Positions 27,119-35,258 are shown, counted from the first letter of the stretch. The stretch is DNA of 64,000 nt from Vibrio sp. B1FLJ16 (GCF_905175385.1 NZ_HG992750.1:620001-684000); one strand, 5' to 3'. Notes: generated from the sequence alone by a model not told the origin. Made by a program: numbers and translations.

Positions 27119-27425
27119 CGATCTGAACCCGTGTGATTCAACAGGTCTGAAAGTCTTTGGGGAAGGCAAATGGAAAGTTAAAAAGCATTGGGTAGAAAAT
27201 CATAGGGCTTGGCGTAAACTGCACCTTGCAGTTGATGTCGATACCCATGATGTTATTAACGTAGAAGTAAGCCTCGTTTCGTTAATGTTGGTGACAGTGA
27301 AGCCCTCCCAGCCTTAATTAATCCACTTCTCAAAGAGGTTCATTCAGTATCAGCAGACGGCGCTTACGACACTAAAAAGTGTCATAAAGTATTGCAGAAT
27401 AGGGCTGTGTGCCTGTTCGAAACTA
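27119..27425 (+). pseudogene. IS5-type transposase fragment
   Basis: An internal stretch of an IS4/IS5-type DDE transposase can be read: DSTGLKVFGEGKWKVKKHWV, then WRKLHLAVDVDTHDVINVEVS, a frameshift, then VNVGDSEALPALINPLL and SADGAYDTKKCH. These correspond to the regions around the first and second catalytic Asp. Both ends are missing and at least two frameshifts are present. It is directly upstream of the caspase-like gene. Confidence 0.75.
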
Positions 27426-27493
27426 ACAGGTAAGCTCCGTACGATGACTGCGCCCCTTGACTGATTTGATCAACAACTCCATTGGGAGGAGAA

Positions 27494-28636
27494 ATGGCGA
27501 CTTTTACAATATTCGAAGATCAAAATTTAATGGCTTCAGGCAGGTCTGTTATGCACGCCATTATCATCGGTGTTGAGTGGTATCCAGATGCAGAAGTAGT
27601 ACTTAATGACCTTTCATCACCTGCTCACTCTGCTAGAGCCATTGCTAGTTGGCTATTGGATTGTAAGTCGTATGATGACTATGATGACTATGATGACGAG
27701 TACCCTTTAGCTTCATTGTCATTACTAATCACGGAAGCGAATCCAAAGCAATTCCAACATCCTAAAATAACCACTTTAGTACCTGAGCTAGCTGACTCCA
27801 CAAACGTCAAAAGTGCAATATCAGAGTGGTTCCAAAAATCTGACAAAAATGAAGAAGACATGACACTCTTTTATTTTTGTGGTCATGGAGTAAGTAACGG
27901 ATTAGGTAGTCAGTCATTACTGCTTAGTGATTATGGCAGGGATAAACTTAACCCAATGGACGGAGCTATTGACTTTAAGAGCTTTGAGCGAGGAATGAAG
28001 ACTTGTGCAGCCAGTAGGCAATTATATTTTGTTGATGCATGTAGAAATACTGCCCATATTGCAAAAAATACCCAACAAGCGGGCCTGCCAATGGTTTCCT
28101 CCAACATCAACCGAGCCTATCAAAGTAATGTTCAACCAGCTATCTATTACGCAACAGTGGAGGGCGAAAAAGCTTATAGTAAAAAAGATCAAGTGAGCTT
28201 TTTTACTGACGCTCTTATTCGCGGCTTAAGGGGAGGAGGAAGTGACAACCGAGAAGCTGATGGTCGTTGGAGAATTTCTACAACCGATCTGTTCAAGTCG
28301 ATACACTTTAGTATAAATCATCGAAATCCCGATCACGACCTACTACCTCAGGCCAAGTTTAGCATGTTTTACTTCCATATTTTGGATGATGAGCCTGAAG
28401 CGCATGTACTAGTATGTTGTAACAATGGACAAGATAATGATAAAGCAAAAATGGAGTGCTTAAGTAATGGTAAAGTGACTGATTTTAGAAATATTTTAAC
28501 TCCTGAGTGGTGGGAAATATTTAAAATACCAGGTCAATACGACTTTAAGGCATTTATTAGCGCCAGCACTGGGCAGTGTGATGGTGTCTATATAAGTCCT
28601 CCCTATAAAAAAGTTAACGTGTGGGTATCGCCATGA
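27494..28636 (+). CDS. Caspase-like (C14) peptidase
   Basis: This is about 380 residues. The ATG at 27494 follows a strong GGGAGGAG site. The caspase-fold catalytic pair is clear: His131 in FYFCGHGVSNG and Cys183 in LYFVDACRNT, preceded by the usual N-terminal strand MHAIIIGVEWYPD. Residues about 57-67 hold a run of YDD encoded by a nearly perfect 9-bp tandem repeat. The C-terminal third has no family I know. Bacterial caspase-like proteases often act as toxic effectors in phage defence once switched on. The gene overlaps the next by ATGA and heads a three-gene operon with an unknown protein and an MBL-fold protein. Confidence 0.88.
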   Translation: MATFTIFEDQNLMASGRSVMHAIIIGVEWYPDAEVVLNDLSSPAHSARAIASWLLDCKSYDDYDDYDDEYPLASLSLLITEANPKQFQHPKITTLVPELADSTNVKSAISEWFQKSDKNEEDMTLFYFCGHGVSNGLGSQSLLLSDYGRDKLNPMDGAIDFKSFERGMKTCAASRQLYFVDACRNTAHIAKNTQQAGLPMVSSNINRAYQSNVQPAIYYATVEGEKAYSKKDQVSFFTDALIRGLRGGGSDNREADGRWRISTTDLFKSIHFSINHRNPDHDLLPQAKFSMFYFHILDDEPEAHVLVCCNNGQDNDKAKMECLSNGKVTDFRNILTPEWWEIFKIPGQYDFKAFISASTGQCDGVYISPPYKKVNVWVSP

Positions 28637-29940
28637 AAAAGGAAGTTGCGATTCGTACTCAGCTTGTCGGAGCAAACTCAACGTCACCAAATAGAGTTAT
28701 GGGCACGCTTTATTCGTTAGAAAATCAAAAGAGTAAGAGAAAGTTTATTACAGATGTGATACTGCCCATTCAGGATTACGCAAATAACGACCCATTTTTT
28801 ATGGATGTGCCTGATGCAAAAGGACCTGGGGAGTACTTGCTTCAATTGAACCTTCCTGATGGCGACATCATCAATGAAATTTTCGCATATGATGGTAACG
28901 ACGAAGGTCCCTTAGAGATTTATTTGCCTGACAAGGGAAAAAGAGAAGCGTCACCTTGGCAAGCTCAGATTCTGGGGGAGTCAAACTTTCACTTGCACCG
29001 AAGGCTCCAAGGTGAATTTATTGACGGCGTTCCTGCTCCTTCACTAAGAGTTTACATCGCAGACTTGAAGGAGATTATGCATGGATATGATTCTCAGTAT
29101 GAGTTTTGCAGTAAACTAATACTGGGAGAGCCGGATAAGGCTCTAGACTTGTGCAAGCTAACTATAAAAAAACAAGTTTTTCCTAAAAAGGTAATTGATG
29201 GGGCGCAGTTTTTCGTTTTTCATGGGGATTTTTTGGACTTTACCCCTTTTTGTGAGAAGTCTCAACGCCCACTTTTAATTGTCCGAACAAAATCAAGCCT
29301 TAAATGGATACTTATTCCATTTCCTTGGCATTATCACGGCTGGGTGATTCCAATCGAATTGTTATTTTCACCCACTTCGTATGATTTTGATTTGTCTGTT
29401 TCTGTACAGCATCCAACCATAAATGGCGCGTTGGGATATTTGCGTCAAGGTGCGAGCTTTCGAGGCGCAAATTTATTACAAGCAGAAAAAATGCTGTATG
29501 AAAAGATTAGCTCGCCGATAGCAGCGGCACTTAACGGTTACTTACTGTTTCAGAGCTACAAAAGGGACTCCTTTGGGGATGAAATACCTAGATGGTGCGA
29601 CTGGATTAACAACCTTAGCAATAGGTTCAAGTGGCTACCGGACGGGGCAATTTTAAAAGCGGCTCTGTTTACGCAATTCAAAGTCGGCGATAGAGATGAA
29701 GCCTATAATGCGGCTATTGATGCATATAACCATGGCTTACCTTATTTCTCTTTCGGCATCGAGCTATTGCTTGATGTGATGCACTTCTTTGCAAACGAAG
29801 ACGAGTCGCAAGCGAAAGACGTGATTCCTCATCTTGATATTATTGCAAGCCGAATGGATGCTAAAAGCATTTTTAGTTCTTTGACGATAACATCGACTAC
29901 GCAGGTCAATAACGTTTTGTCAGGGGCGGGTAATGACTAA
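28633..29940 (+). CDS. Unknown protein of the caspase-MBL operon
   Basis: This is about 435 residues, translated from an ATG overlapping the caspase stop (ATGA). I recognise no family. The first 110 residues look like beta-strands (MGTLYSLENQK, YLLQLNLPDGD, GPLEIYLPD). The middle has aromatic strands (GAQFFVFHGDFLDF, WILIPFPWHYHGWVIP). The last 150 residues are helical and resemble solenoid repeats (EAYNAAIDAYNHGLPY). There is no signal peptide or membrane helix. Its place between a protease and an MBL-fold protein suggests an adaptor, target or sensor for the caspase; this is inference. Its last eight bases overlap the next gene. Confidence 0.6.
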   Translation: MKKEVAIRTQLVGANSTSPNRVMGTLYSLENQKSKRKFITDVILPIQDYANNDPFFMDVPDAKGPGEYLLQLNLPDGDIINEIFAYDGNDEGPLEIYLPDKGKREASPWQAQILGESNFHLHRRLQGEFIDGVPAPSLRVYIADLKEIMHGYDSQYEFCSKLILGEPDKALDLCKLTIKKQVFPKKVIDGAQFFVFHGDFLDFTPFCEKSQRPLLIVRTKSSLKWILIPFPWHYHGWVIPIELLFSPTSYDFDLSVSVQHPTINGALGYLRQGASFRGANLLQAEKMLYEKISSPIAAALNGYLLFQSYKRDSFGDEIPRWCDWINNLSNRFKWLPDGAILKAALFTQFKVGDRDEAYNAAIDAYNHGLPYFSFGIELLLDVMHFFANEDESQAKDVIPHLDIIASRMDAKSIFSSLTITSTTQVNNVLSGAGND

Positions 29941-31030
29941 ATTTATTAACGTTTCTATGTTACCAGCGAAAGAAGGTGATTGCTTAATTGTAGAGTATGG
30001 TGATGGCAGCAGCCACAAGCACGTATTGATTGACGCTGGTAGAGCCTGGACCTATGAACATGCCCTAAAGCAAACGTTAACCGCACGAAATATAAAGCAA
30101 TTAGAACTTTTGGTTGTCTCACATGTGGACAGAGATCATATTGATGGTATGCAAAAACTACTGACAGATACTGAGATAGATTTAACTGTAAAAGAAGTGT
30201 GGTTCAACACTTATTTGCACTTGGAAGACAAGTCGTTAAGCGACGAAATTGACGAAGATGACGTGGAGTCTTTTTCAGTCAAAATGGGTGAATATCTTAG
30301 TACGTCAATCTTGAAAAAAGGTTGGCCGTGGAACAGCAGTTTTCAAGGTAAGTCAGTAAAGGTTGAAAACGCTACTGATTCAATACATTTGTCTGGACTA
30401 AGCATAAGTTTGTTGTCGCCCACTAATGAAAAGCTTAGTGCTCTGAAGAATACGTGGGAGCGAGAATGTGAAAAGGCAGGTCTAGTGCCGGGGTTTGGAG
30501 TTGAAGATTACGAAGCCTTAAATGATGACGTAGAGTCTTTCGACATATTAGATATTGATGAACTTGCGACAAAACCTTTTAAAGGTGATAGTGCAGTGCC
30601 CAATGGTTCAAGTATTGCGTTTGTTTTGGACTATGATAACAAACGCGTTTTATTTGCGGGCGATGCTCATGAAGATGTCCTTGTTGATGAAATAAAAGCA
30701 TTGGGATTCAGCGAAGCTAACAAGCTAAAACTGGATGCATTTAAAGTTTCGCATCATGGTAGCAAAGCTAATATCTCAAAAGAGTTATTATCATTGGTTG
30801 AATGCAAAAACTTTTTGATTTCTACCAATGGCAACTATTTCAAGCACCCCAACGACGAGGCAATTGCCAGAATAATTAAATTCGGTACTCCAGGCCTTAC
30901 ATTGCATTTTAACTACAACACTCAGCACAACAAGCATTGGGACAAACGATATTACAAAAAAGAATATGGGTACCATACAAAGTATCCAGAGCATGATGAA
31001 GACGGTTTTTACTCATTACTCATTGATTAA
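29933..31030 (+). CDS. MBL-fold (ComEC/Rec2-type) metallohydrolase
   Basis: This is 365 residues. The metal site shows SHVDRDHIDGM (the HxDxDH form common in ComEC-like domains), AGDAHEDVL and SHHGSKAN. A long acidic insertion lies at about residues 90-215. There are no membrane segments, so unlike ComEC it is a soluble enzyme. It could cut nucleic acid, a nucleotide signal or another phosphoester. It overlaps the unknown gene by eight bases and completes the operon. The stop codon abuts the target duplication of a MITE at 31037. Confidence 0.85.
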   Translation: MTKFINVSMLPAKEGDCLIVEYGDGSSHKHVLIDAGRAWTYEHALKQTLTARNIKQLELLVVSHVDRDHIDGMQKLLTDTEIDLTVKEVWFNTYLHLEDKSLSDEIDEDDVESFSVKMGEYLSTSILKKGWPWNSSFQGKSVKVENATDSIHLSGLSISLLSPTNEKLSALKNTWERECEKAGLVPGFGVEDYEALNDDVESFDILDIDELATKPFKGDSAVPNGSSIAFVLDYDNKRVLFAGDAHEDVLVDEIKALGFSEANKLKLDAFKVSHHGSKANISKELLSLVECKNFLISTNGNYFKHPNDEAIARIIKFGTPGLTLHFNYNTQHNKHWDKRYYKKEYGYHTKYPEHDEDGFYSLLID

Positions 31031-31036
31031 AAAGAT

Positions 31037-31193
31037 CGCTATGTTCCCCTTAACTGTGGTTAGTATTTCATCTGAAACTCTAACCACCTGAGTTTGCGAT
31101 GATTAACGTTAAAACCATCGTTTAGAATTTCTGTTGTAACCTACTGATTTATAACCTTTCATAAAGTTAGCAACACTTAAAGGGAACATAGCC
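31037..31193. mobile_element. MITE with 8-bp target-site duplication
   Basis: A 157-bp element has imperfect terminal inverted repeats of about 20 bases: GCTATGTTCCC-TTAA on the left and its complement on the right. It is flanked on both sides by the exact direct repeat AAAAAGAT (31029-31036 and 31194-31201). It has no coding capacity. An 8-bp duplication points to mobilisation by a transposase of another element. It sits between the MBL gene and the DUF2235 gene and may split their transcription. Confidence 0.75.
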
Positions 31194-31219
31194 AAAAAGA
31201 TACATGAAGAGGGGGAGCA

Positions 31220-32515
31220 ATGACCCAGAAGAGAATAATTTTATGTCTGGATGGGACTTGGAATAATACTTACACAGAGTCTGAACGGGATGACGGAGAT
31301 TCCGTCCTTAAACCTACCAATGTACTTAAACTTGCTAGAGGCGTGTTGCCCATTGATGAATCGGGTGTATATCAGGTGGTTTATTATAACACCGGTGTAG
31401 GTGGGAGAACGCAATATCCGGGTTTTGCAAACAGTACCCTTAACAAGATAGATAAAGGCTTGGGAGGTGGTTGGGGGGCAGGTTTTGAGACCAATATCGA
31501 AGATACTCTCACTTTCCTCATTAACAATTATTCAAAAAAGAGTGCATCTAAAGAGCCAGACGAAATTTTTATTTTTGGTTTTAGTCGCGGTGCCGCTACT
31601 GCCCGGGTTCTGTGTAAATTTATAGACTGGCTTGGCGGCATCCCATCTAAAAAAGACGTTTACTATATTCCTATCATTTTTAGGGAGTATCTTCGCACCG
31701 AGGGTAAAAAGCCTGCAAAAGGTGTAATCAATGAAATAAACAATCCTGCGGACAAACCAGCTAGAAAGCGGATTTCCAGCTTGAACGAAATATCAATTTC
31801 AATGTTGGGGGTATGGGATACTGTATTTTCGTTGGGCTCAAAAACTATTAATTATGGCCGCAAACGGTATTTAATTGATGAAGTCCCCCCTAACTGCATC
31901 AAACATATCTACCATGCAATCTCAGTTGATGAAAGACGGGCAGACTTTAAACCTGAGATTTGGTCTGATGTGACTTCAACTGAACAAGTGATGGAACAAA
32001 GATACTTTCCTGGTGTTCACTCAAATATTGGCGGCGGCTATGTCAACGATGGATTAGCTAACTGTAGTTTTCAATATATGTTGGATAAAGCGGGTACATT
32101 AGGGGTGGAGTTTGATAGGTCATTCACCAATAAATATAGAGCGTATCCTAAAGATAAATTATATAAGTCCAAAACTCTGTTTTACTACGTTTTGGACGGT
32201 CTTAGATTTAAGGATGGGAAAAGGGAAATTAAGATTGATAATGAAAGTATTACAATTGATGTTTCAGTCATAGAGAGAATGCTTTCTGACCCGAGTAAAC
32301 GAAACAGCAAAGGCGAATTGATTCATAAGAATTTAATTGAGTTTTATCGTCCTGAAAACATCATCAAACTTATTAAATCAATAGAAAACCCTTTTAGTTA
32401 TTGCCTGTCAATTTGGGAAAAACAAAAGGAGAAAGCGATGGATGAATCGCAAAAAGAAAAGTTAAGAAATCTTTTCGAAGAACTTAAAATTAATTCTTTA
32501 GAACAAATTCTTTAG
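31220..32515 (+). CDS. DUF2235-type hydrolase (Tle1-like)
   Basis: This is 431 residues after an AGGGGGAG site. It begins with IILCLDGTWNNT and TNVLKLARG and carries the nucleophile elbow GFSRGAATAR (GxSxG, Ser about residue 119), then MLGVWDTVFSLG (Asp) and PGVHSNIGGGY (candidate catalytic His). This is the DUF2235 alpha/beta hydrolase pattern, seen in type VI secretion phospholipases and in some defence loci. Nothing here resembles a type VI secretion partner (no VgrG, PAAR or immunity lipoprotein), so a role with the caspase operon is more likely. The stop lies inside a 14-bp tandem duplication next to an IS630 insertion, so the C-terminus may be altered. Confidence 0.8.
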   Translation: MTQKRIILCLDGTWNNTYTESERDDGDSVLKPTNVLKLARGVLPIDESGVYQVVYYNTGVGGRTQYPGFANSTLNKIDKGLGGGWGAGFETNIEDTLTFLINNYSKKSASKEPDEIFIFGFSRGAATARVLCKFIDWLGGIPSKKDVYYIPIIFREYLRTEGKKPAKGVINEINNPADKPARKRISSLNEISISMLGVWDTVFSLGSKTINYGRKRYLIDEVPPNCIKHIYHAISVDERRADFKPEIWSDVTSTEQVMEQRYFPGVHSNIGGGYVNDGLANCSFQYMLDKAGTLGVEFDRSFTNKYRAYPKDKLYKSKTLFYYVLDGLRFKDGKREIKIDNESITIDVSVIERMLSDPSKRNSKGELIHKNLIEFYRPENIIKLIKSIENPFSYCLSIWEKQKEKAMDESQKEKLRNLFEELKINSLEQIL

Positions 32516-32528
32516 AACAAATTCTTTA
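32493..32528. repeat. 14-bp tandem repeat at the 3' end of the DUF2235 gene
   Basis: ATTCTTTAGAACAA occurs twice in full and once in part, ending where the IS630 terminal repeat begins. The stop codon of the hydrolase gene is in the second copy. Probably replication slippage or an insertion scar. Confidence 0.85.
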
Positions 32529-33503
32529 TATACCTGTGATCATTGAAGATGCTTGATTTTCAATAGAATCAGGATCATGCTACCAACCATGAAAATTACA
32601 CTGACTCCTCAGCAGAAACTACAACTCGAACAAATGCACGACATTGAACGTGATAGCCGAGTTTGCGACCGTATAAAGGCTGTTTTGTTGGCTTCTGAAG
32701 GCTGGAGTCAAACCATGCAGTTAATCGAGCATTTGACTGAGAAAACCTATTCTCATACGCATCAAATTGTCGCCTACGTTAAAGAGACATTTGGACTTGA
32801 TTACACGGTCTCTGGAATGAACAAATGGCTTCACCACAATGGTTTTAGCTACAAGCAACCGAAAGGCGTTCCACATAAGTTTGATGAAGCAAAACAACAA
32901 GCATTCATAGAGGCTTATGAAGCGCTAAAGACAAGCTGAGGCAAGGATGAGTCGATAGTCTTTATTGATGCCGTTCACCCAACACTATCAACAAAAATAT
33001 CTCATGGCTGGATACGAACTGGTCAGGATAAAGTGATTGAAACAACGGGCAATCGCAGTCGATTAAACATTATTGGCGCACTGAACCTTTCGGATATTGG
33101 TGCAACCATTGTTCGCGACTATGGGAGCATTAACAGTGAATCGATTGTTCGCTTTTTCTGTGAGTTAAGAAAGAGTTATCCCTTAGCCCATAAGCTTCAT
33201 ATCATCTTGGACGGTGCGGGATATCACCGAAGTGACTTAGTCAAAGATGCGGCGTTTGTCCTGAATATTGAACTGCATTATCTTCCACCTTACAGCCCAA
33301 ACCTCAACCCAATAGAGCGGCTATGGAAAGTTATGAATGAGCAATCGAGGAACAACGTTTACTTCAAAAGGAAACGGGACTTCAAGGCTGCGATAGAGCA
33401 ATTTTTTGCTGTGACTCTTCCAGAGATCGCAGGCTCTTTGACATCGAGAGTTAATGATAATTTTCAGGTTCTCAAGCCAGCATCTTCAAGTTGATTCGGT
33501 ATA
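32529..33503 (+). mobile_element. IS630-family element
   Basis: Terminal inverted repeats are visible: TATACC...TTGAAGATGC on the left and its complement on the right (GCATCTTCAAG...GGTATA). TA lies at both ends, as expected for IS630 targets. The transposase fills the element but carries one stop codon. Confidence 0.8.
32577..33494 (+). pseudogene. IS630 transposase interrupted by one in-frame TGA
   Basis: The reading frame is continuous from 32577 to 33494 except for a TGA at 32937-32939, directly after EALKTS. Both halves are in the same frame. The catalytic triad is otherwise present: Asp in VFIDAVHPT, Asp in IILDGAGYH and Glu in PNLNPIERLWK. A single C-to-T change from CGA would explain the stop. 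It is probably a recent inactivation, since nothing else is damaged. Confidence 0.85.
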
Positions 33504-33780
33504 AACGTTAATTCAGGGAACGAGAAACTGTCAGGTGAGTAACGAAAAACGTTATAAATCTAAGTTAGGCATATAGACGGCTAAAGCATCTATGCGAAAT
33601 TCATTAGTTCTAAGTACGTTTATCGGTATTTTTAACGAGCCATTGACTTATGACTGATAAAAGTTCGCTCTTCTTTTCAACGAGATAAAATTTAGCCTTG
33701 AAGGTTCTGGTATTTGCAAATGGTGCTTAAGGTACACCTTGCTCCTTAAGCACGGCTTCAATGGCAATTGCCATTTTACC

Positions 33781-33933
33781 TTATAGGTATTTGGCCTCGA
33801 ATTCTGCTAAAGCTTCTTCGTTTGTGTAGTGTTGCGCGGGATAGCACATTTGCAGCGCGCCAGTTTCTTCATCAATGATTTCAATGATGTCTCGGTTACG
33901 TCTAGCGATAAGGTGAAGTTGTTCTATTAGCAT
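33781..33933 (-). CDS. Small conserved-looking protein, 50 residues
   Basis: It starts MLIEQLHLIARRNRDIIEII and ends in an acidic helix (NEEALAEFEAKYL). An AAGGAG site lies eight bases before the ATG at 33933, which is why I prefer this start to the longer frame from 34026. It is soluble, mixed helix and strand. I do not recognise it; similar tiny proteins are common in phage-derived and cassette DNA. The hairpin at 33723-33753 could end its transcript. Confidence 0.5.
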   Translation of the reverse strand: MLIEQLHLIARRNRDIIEIIDEETGALQMCYPAQHYTNEEALAEFEAKYL

Positions 33934-34193
33934 AACAATGCTCCTTACTGTGAGAGTGAAATGGAATAGCGCGCTACAAAACCAAGCTATCATATTTGCA
34001 ATCGCCCACAAGCGCAGAGCGTTCAAATAAAAACCACAATAGGATATTGATGAGAGAGAGTTAGGCGTAACTACTTATGCCTCCTGATGAGGCGTTCTTC
34101 CGTCCTAACGGTTAATAAGGAGTATGAAATAGAGTTTGCTCCTTTCTCATTGGTACAGAGACCCAATGTATACACGAGCAACTCACGTCGTTA

Positions 34194-34233
34194 TCGGTGG
34201 GTTTAATTTCTAGAGTTAGACCCACCGATTTTT
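34194..34233 (+). terminator. Terminator-like hairpin
   Basis: TCGGTGGGT pairs with ACCCACCGA across a 17-base loop and is followed by TTTTT. An outer pair AGAGACC/GGTCTCT encloses it. No clear gene precedes it on this strand, so it may end a non-coding transcript. Confidence 0.6.
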
Positions 34234-34434
34234 CTTTCGGTCTCTACGCCGATCACGTCTGTATGAGCACCTGTTTTTAGGTTATCGTTTCTCGTAGCCT
34301 ATATTCCTTTCTTTTGCTGTTACTCATTATTCTTGGTTCAAGATATTCCAGTTCTCCTTATCGTTGCCTTACACCAGATGCAAACGCAATAGCGTTTAGA
34401 TACTGTGCACACCTGCAATTAAAGGAGAATTTAC

Positions 34435-34530
34435 ATGATGAAGAAATTATCGCCCACCTCAAGCCTGATGTTCTCGCCAATTGGTAAGGCAGAAATGCTT
34501 TCAGAGAACCTTAAGTCGAAAGGGAGGTGA
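34435..34530 (+). CDS. Mini-ORF 1, 31 residues
   Basis: An AAAGGAG site five to seven bases before the ATG opens MMKKLSPTSSLMFSPIGKAE... ending KGR. It is rich in Ser and Lys and has no membrane segment. Its stop lies in GGGAGGTGA, which also serves as the ribosome binding site of mini-ORF 2, ten bases further. It could be a leader peptide controlling what follows. Confidence 0.4.
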   Translation: MMKKLSPTSSLMFSPIGKAEMLSENLKSKGR

Positions 34531-34540
34531 CAGTGATACA

Positions 34541-34621
34541 ATGATGTTTAAACGTACATCACCACTTCGTCTAATTTCAGTTAAGAAATTAGACGAAGTA
34601 CCGAAAGCCGCTTCAGCCTAG
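34541..34621 (+). CDS. Mini-ORF 2, 26 residues, containing a perfect 14-bp hairpin
   Basis: It starts MMFKRTSPLRLISVKKLDE. Within the frame, 34565-34578 (CTTCGTCTAATTTC) pairs perfectly with 34585-34598 across six bases, a 14-bp stem far beyond chance for so short a frame. The hairpin is placed to affect translation or to protect or process an RNA. The frame may be only incidental to the RNA structure. Confidence 0.35.
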   Translation: MMFKRTSPLRLISVKKLDEVPKAASA

Positions 34622-34783
34622 GAGTGGCAAGCCATCCAGAACACTCTCGCTGGAAGTATCGAGAAGTTCGGGCACTATTCGGTGATTGAGTACGATAGCA
34701 GACGACAACGTTCCGGTGCTGCTATTCCAAATGCCAACTCAATACATAGTGTTTTATTGATGCATAACGACAACACATAGCCT

Positions 34784-34946
34784 CTGGTGGAGGATGCAAT
34801 AAGCCCAAATACAGCTGTCGACTGTGCCACCAGTTTGAACGAGGATGCAACACGCCCACGGTTCCACAAAAGGTGGAAAGCGTTCAAAACATTAAAGTGA
34901 GGATGCAACAAGCCCTTCGCTCTCTAAAAGAGAGAACACCTTAATG
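34784..34946 (+). ncRNA. Three tandem structured RNA modules with a shared core
   Basis: Each module has an outer stem, a conserved core on the 5' side, an inner hairpin, then the closing strand. The core is AGGATGCAA-YA-MGCCC. Module 1 (34784-34833): stem CTGGTGG/CCACCAG, inner ACAG/CTGT. Module 2 (34834-34888): stem TTTGAACG/CGTTCAAA, inner TTCCAC/GTGGAA. Module 3 (34890-34946): stem CATTAAaGTG/CACcTTAATG, inner CTCTC/GAGAG. The stems differ completely in sequence but all pair, which is internal covariation and strong evidence for an RNA. The strand is given as +, but the stems would also form on -. I match it to no known family. Confidence 0.6.
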
Positions 34947-35258
34947 CTCCGACGTCATCATTTATCGAAACAGCTTCTGGCTGCGCATAAGCGATGTGTT
35001 GTTTGTTTTTACTAGGTTAATCAATGGAGCACACTTCACGCTGGAAAGCCTGAAAGTGTGCCATTCTTACCCATCACACATAATGTGGAGAGAGTTAAGT
35101 GTTAAGTAATCACACATTCAGCCAACTCGGCTAAATTATTTTTGCCCCAAAGTGAGCCAGACTATTTGCTTAGTCCTACTATCCACTCAAAATGTAACCT
35201 AAGTTTTCTAGTGGCTAGATTCAAATTCAGTTTAGTGAACTCGAATCGATCGCAAAAA
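34947..35258. other. Region between RNA modules and integron integrase remnant
   Basis: This is 312 bp without a supported gene. It holds one hairpin, GCACACTT / AAGTGTGC at about 35029-35061, with a smaller inner helix. No T-tract follows it. Nothing else is recognised. Confidence 0.4.

Larger units (their letters stand above)
33504..34434. other. Gene-poor stretch with several strong hairpins
   Basis: Apart from the 50-residue gene at 33781-33933, no frame with a good start is seen. The stretch holds a 10-bp perfect hairpin at 33723-33753 (GTGCTTAAGG / CCTTAAGCAC), a 14-bp palindrome ATGGCAATTGCCAT near 33762, a minimal frame (AAGGAG, then ATG AAA TAG) near 34125, a terminator at 34194, and AAACGC/GCGTTT near 34382. 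GTTAGGC motifs near 33565 and 34061 hint at integron cassette ends, but no complete attC could be folded. Confidence 0.45.

Noticed and set aside
31220-32515. Type VI secretion lipase effector with immunity gene
   Set aside because: The enzyme family fits, but there is no VgrG, PAAR, Hcp or immunity lipoprotein nearby, and the gene lies beside the caspase operon on the island.
33504-34113. Complete integron attC sites around GTTAGGC motifs
   Set aside because: The partner motifs are in the wrong order or mismatched, and no full attC could be folded by eye. Kept only as a hint in the integrase finding.
34784-34946. Possible CRISPR array (three 17-nt repeats spaced by about 50 nt)
   Set aside because: The repeats are too short and not identical, the spacers pair with each other to form stems, and there are no cas genes. 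A structured RNA explains it better.
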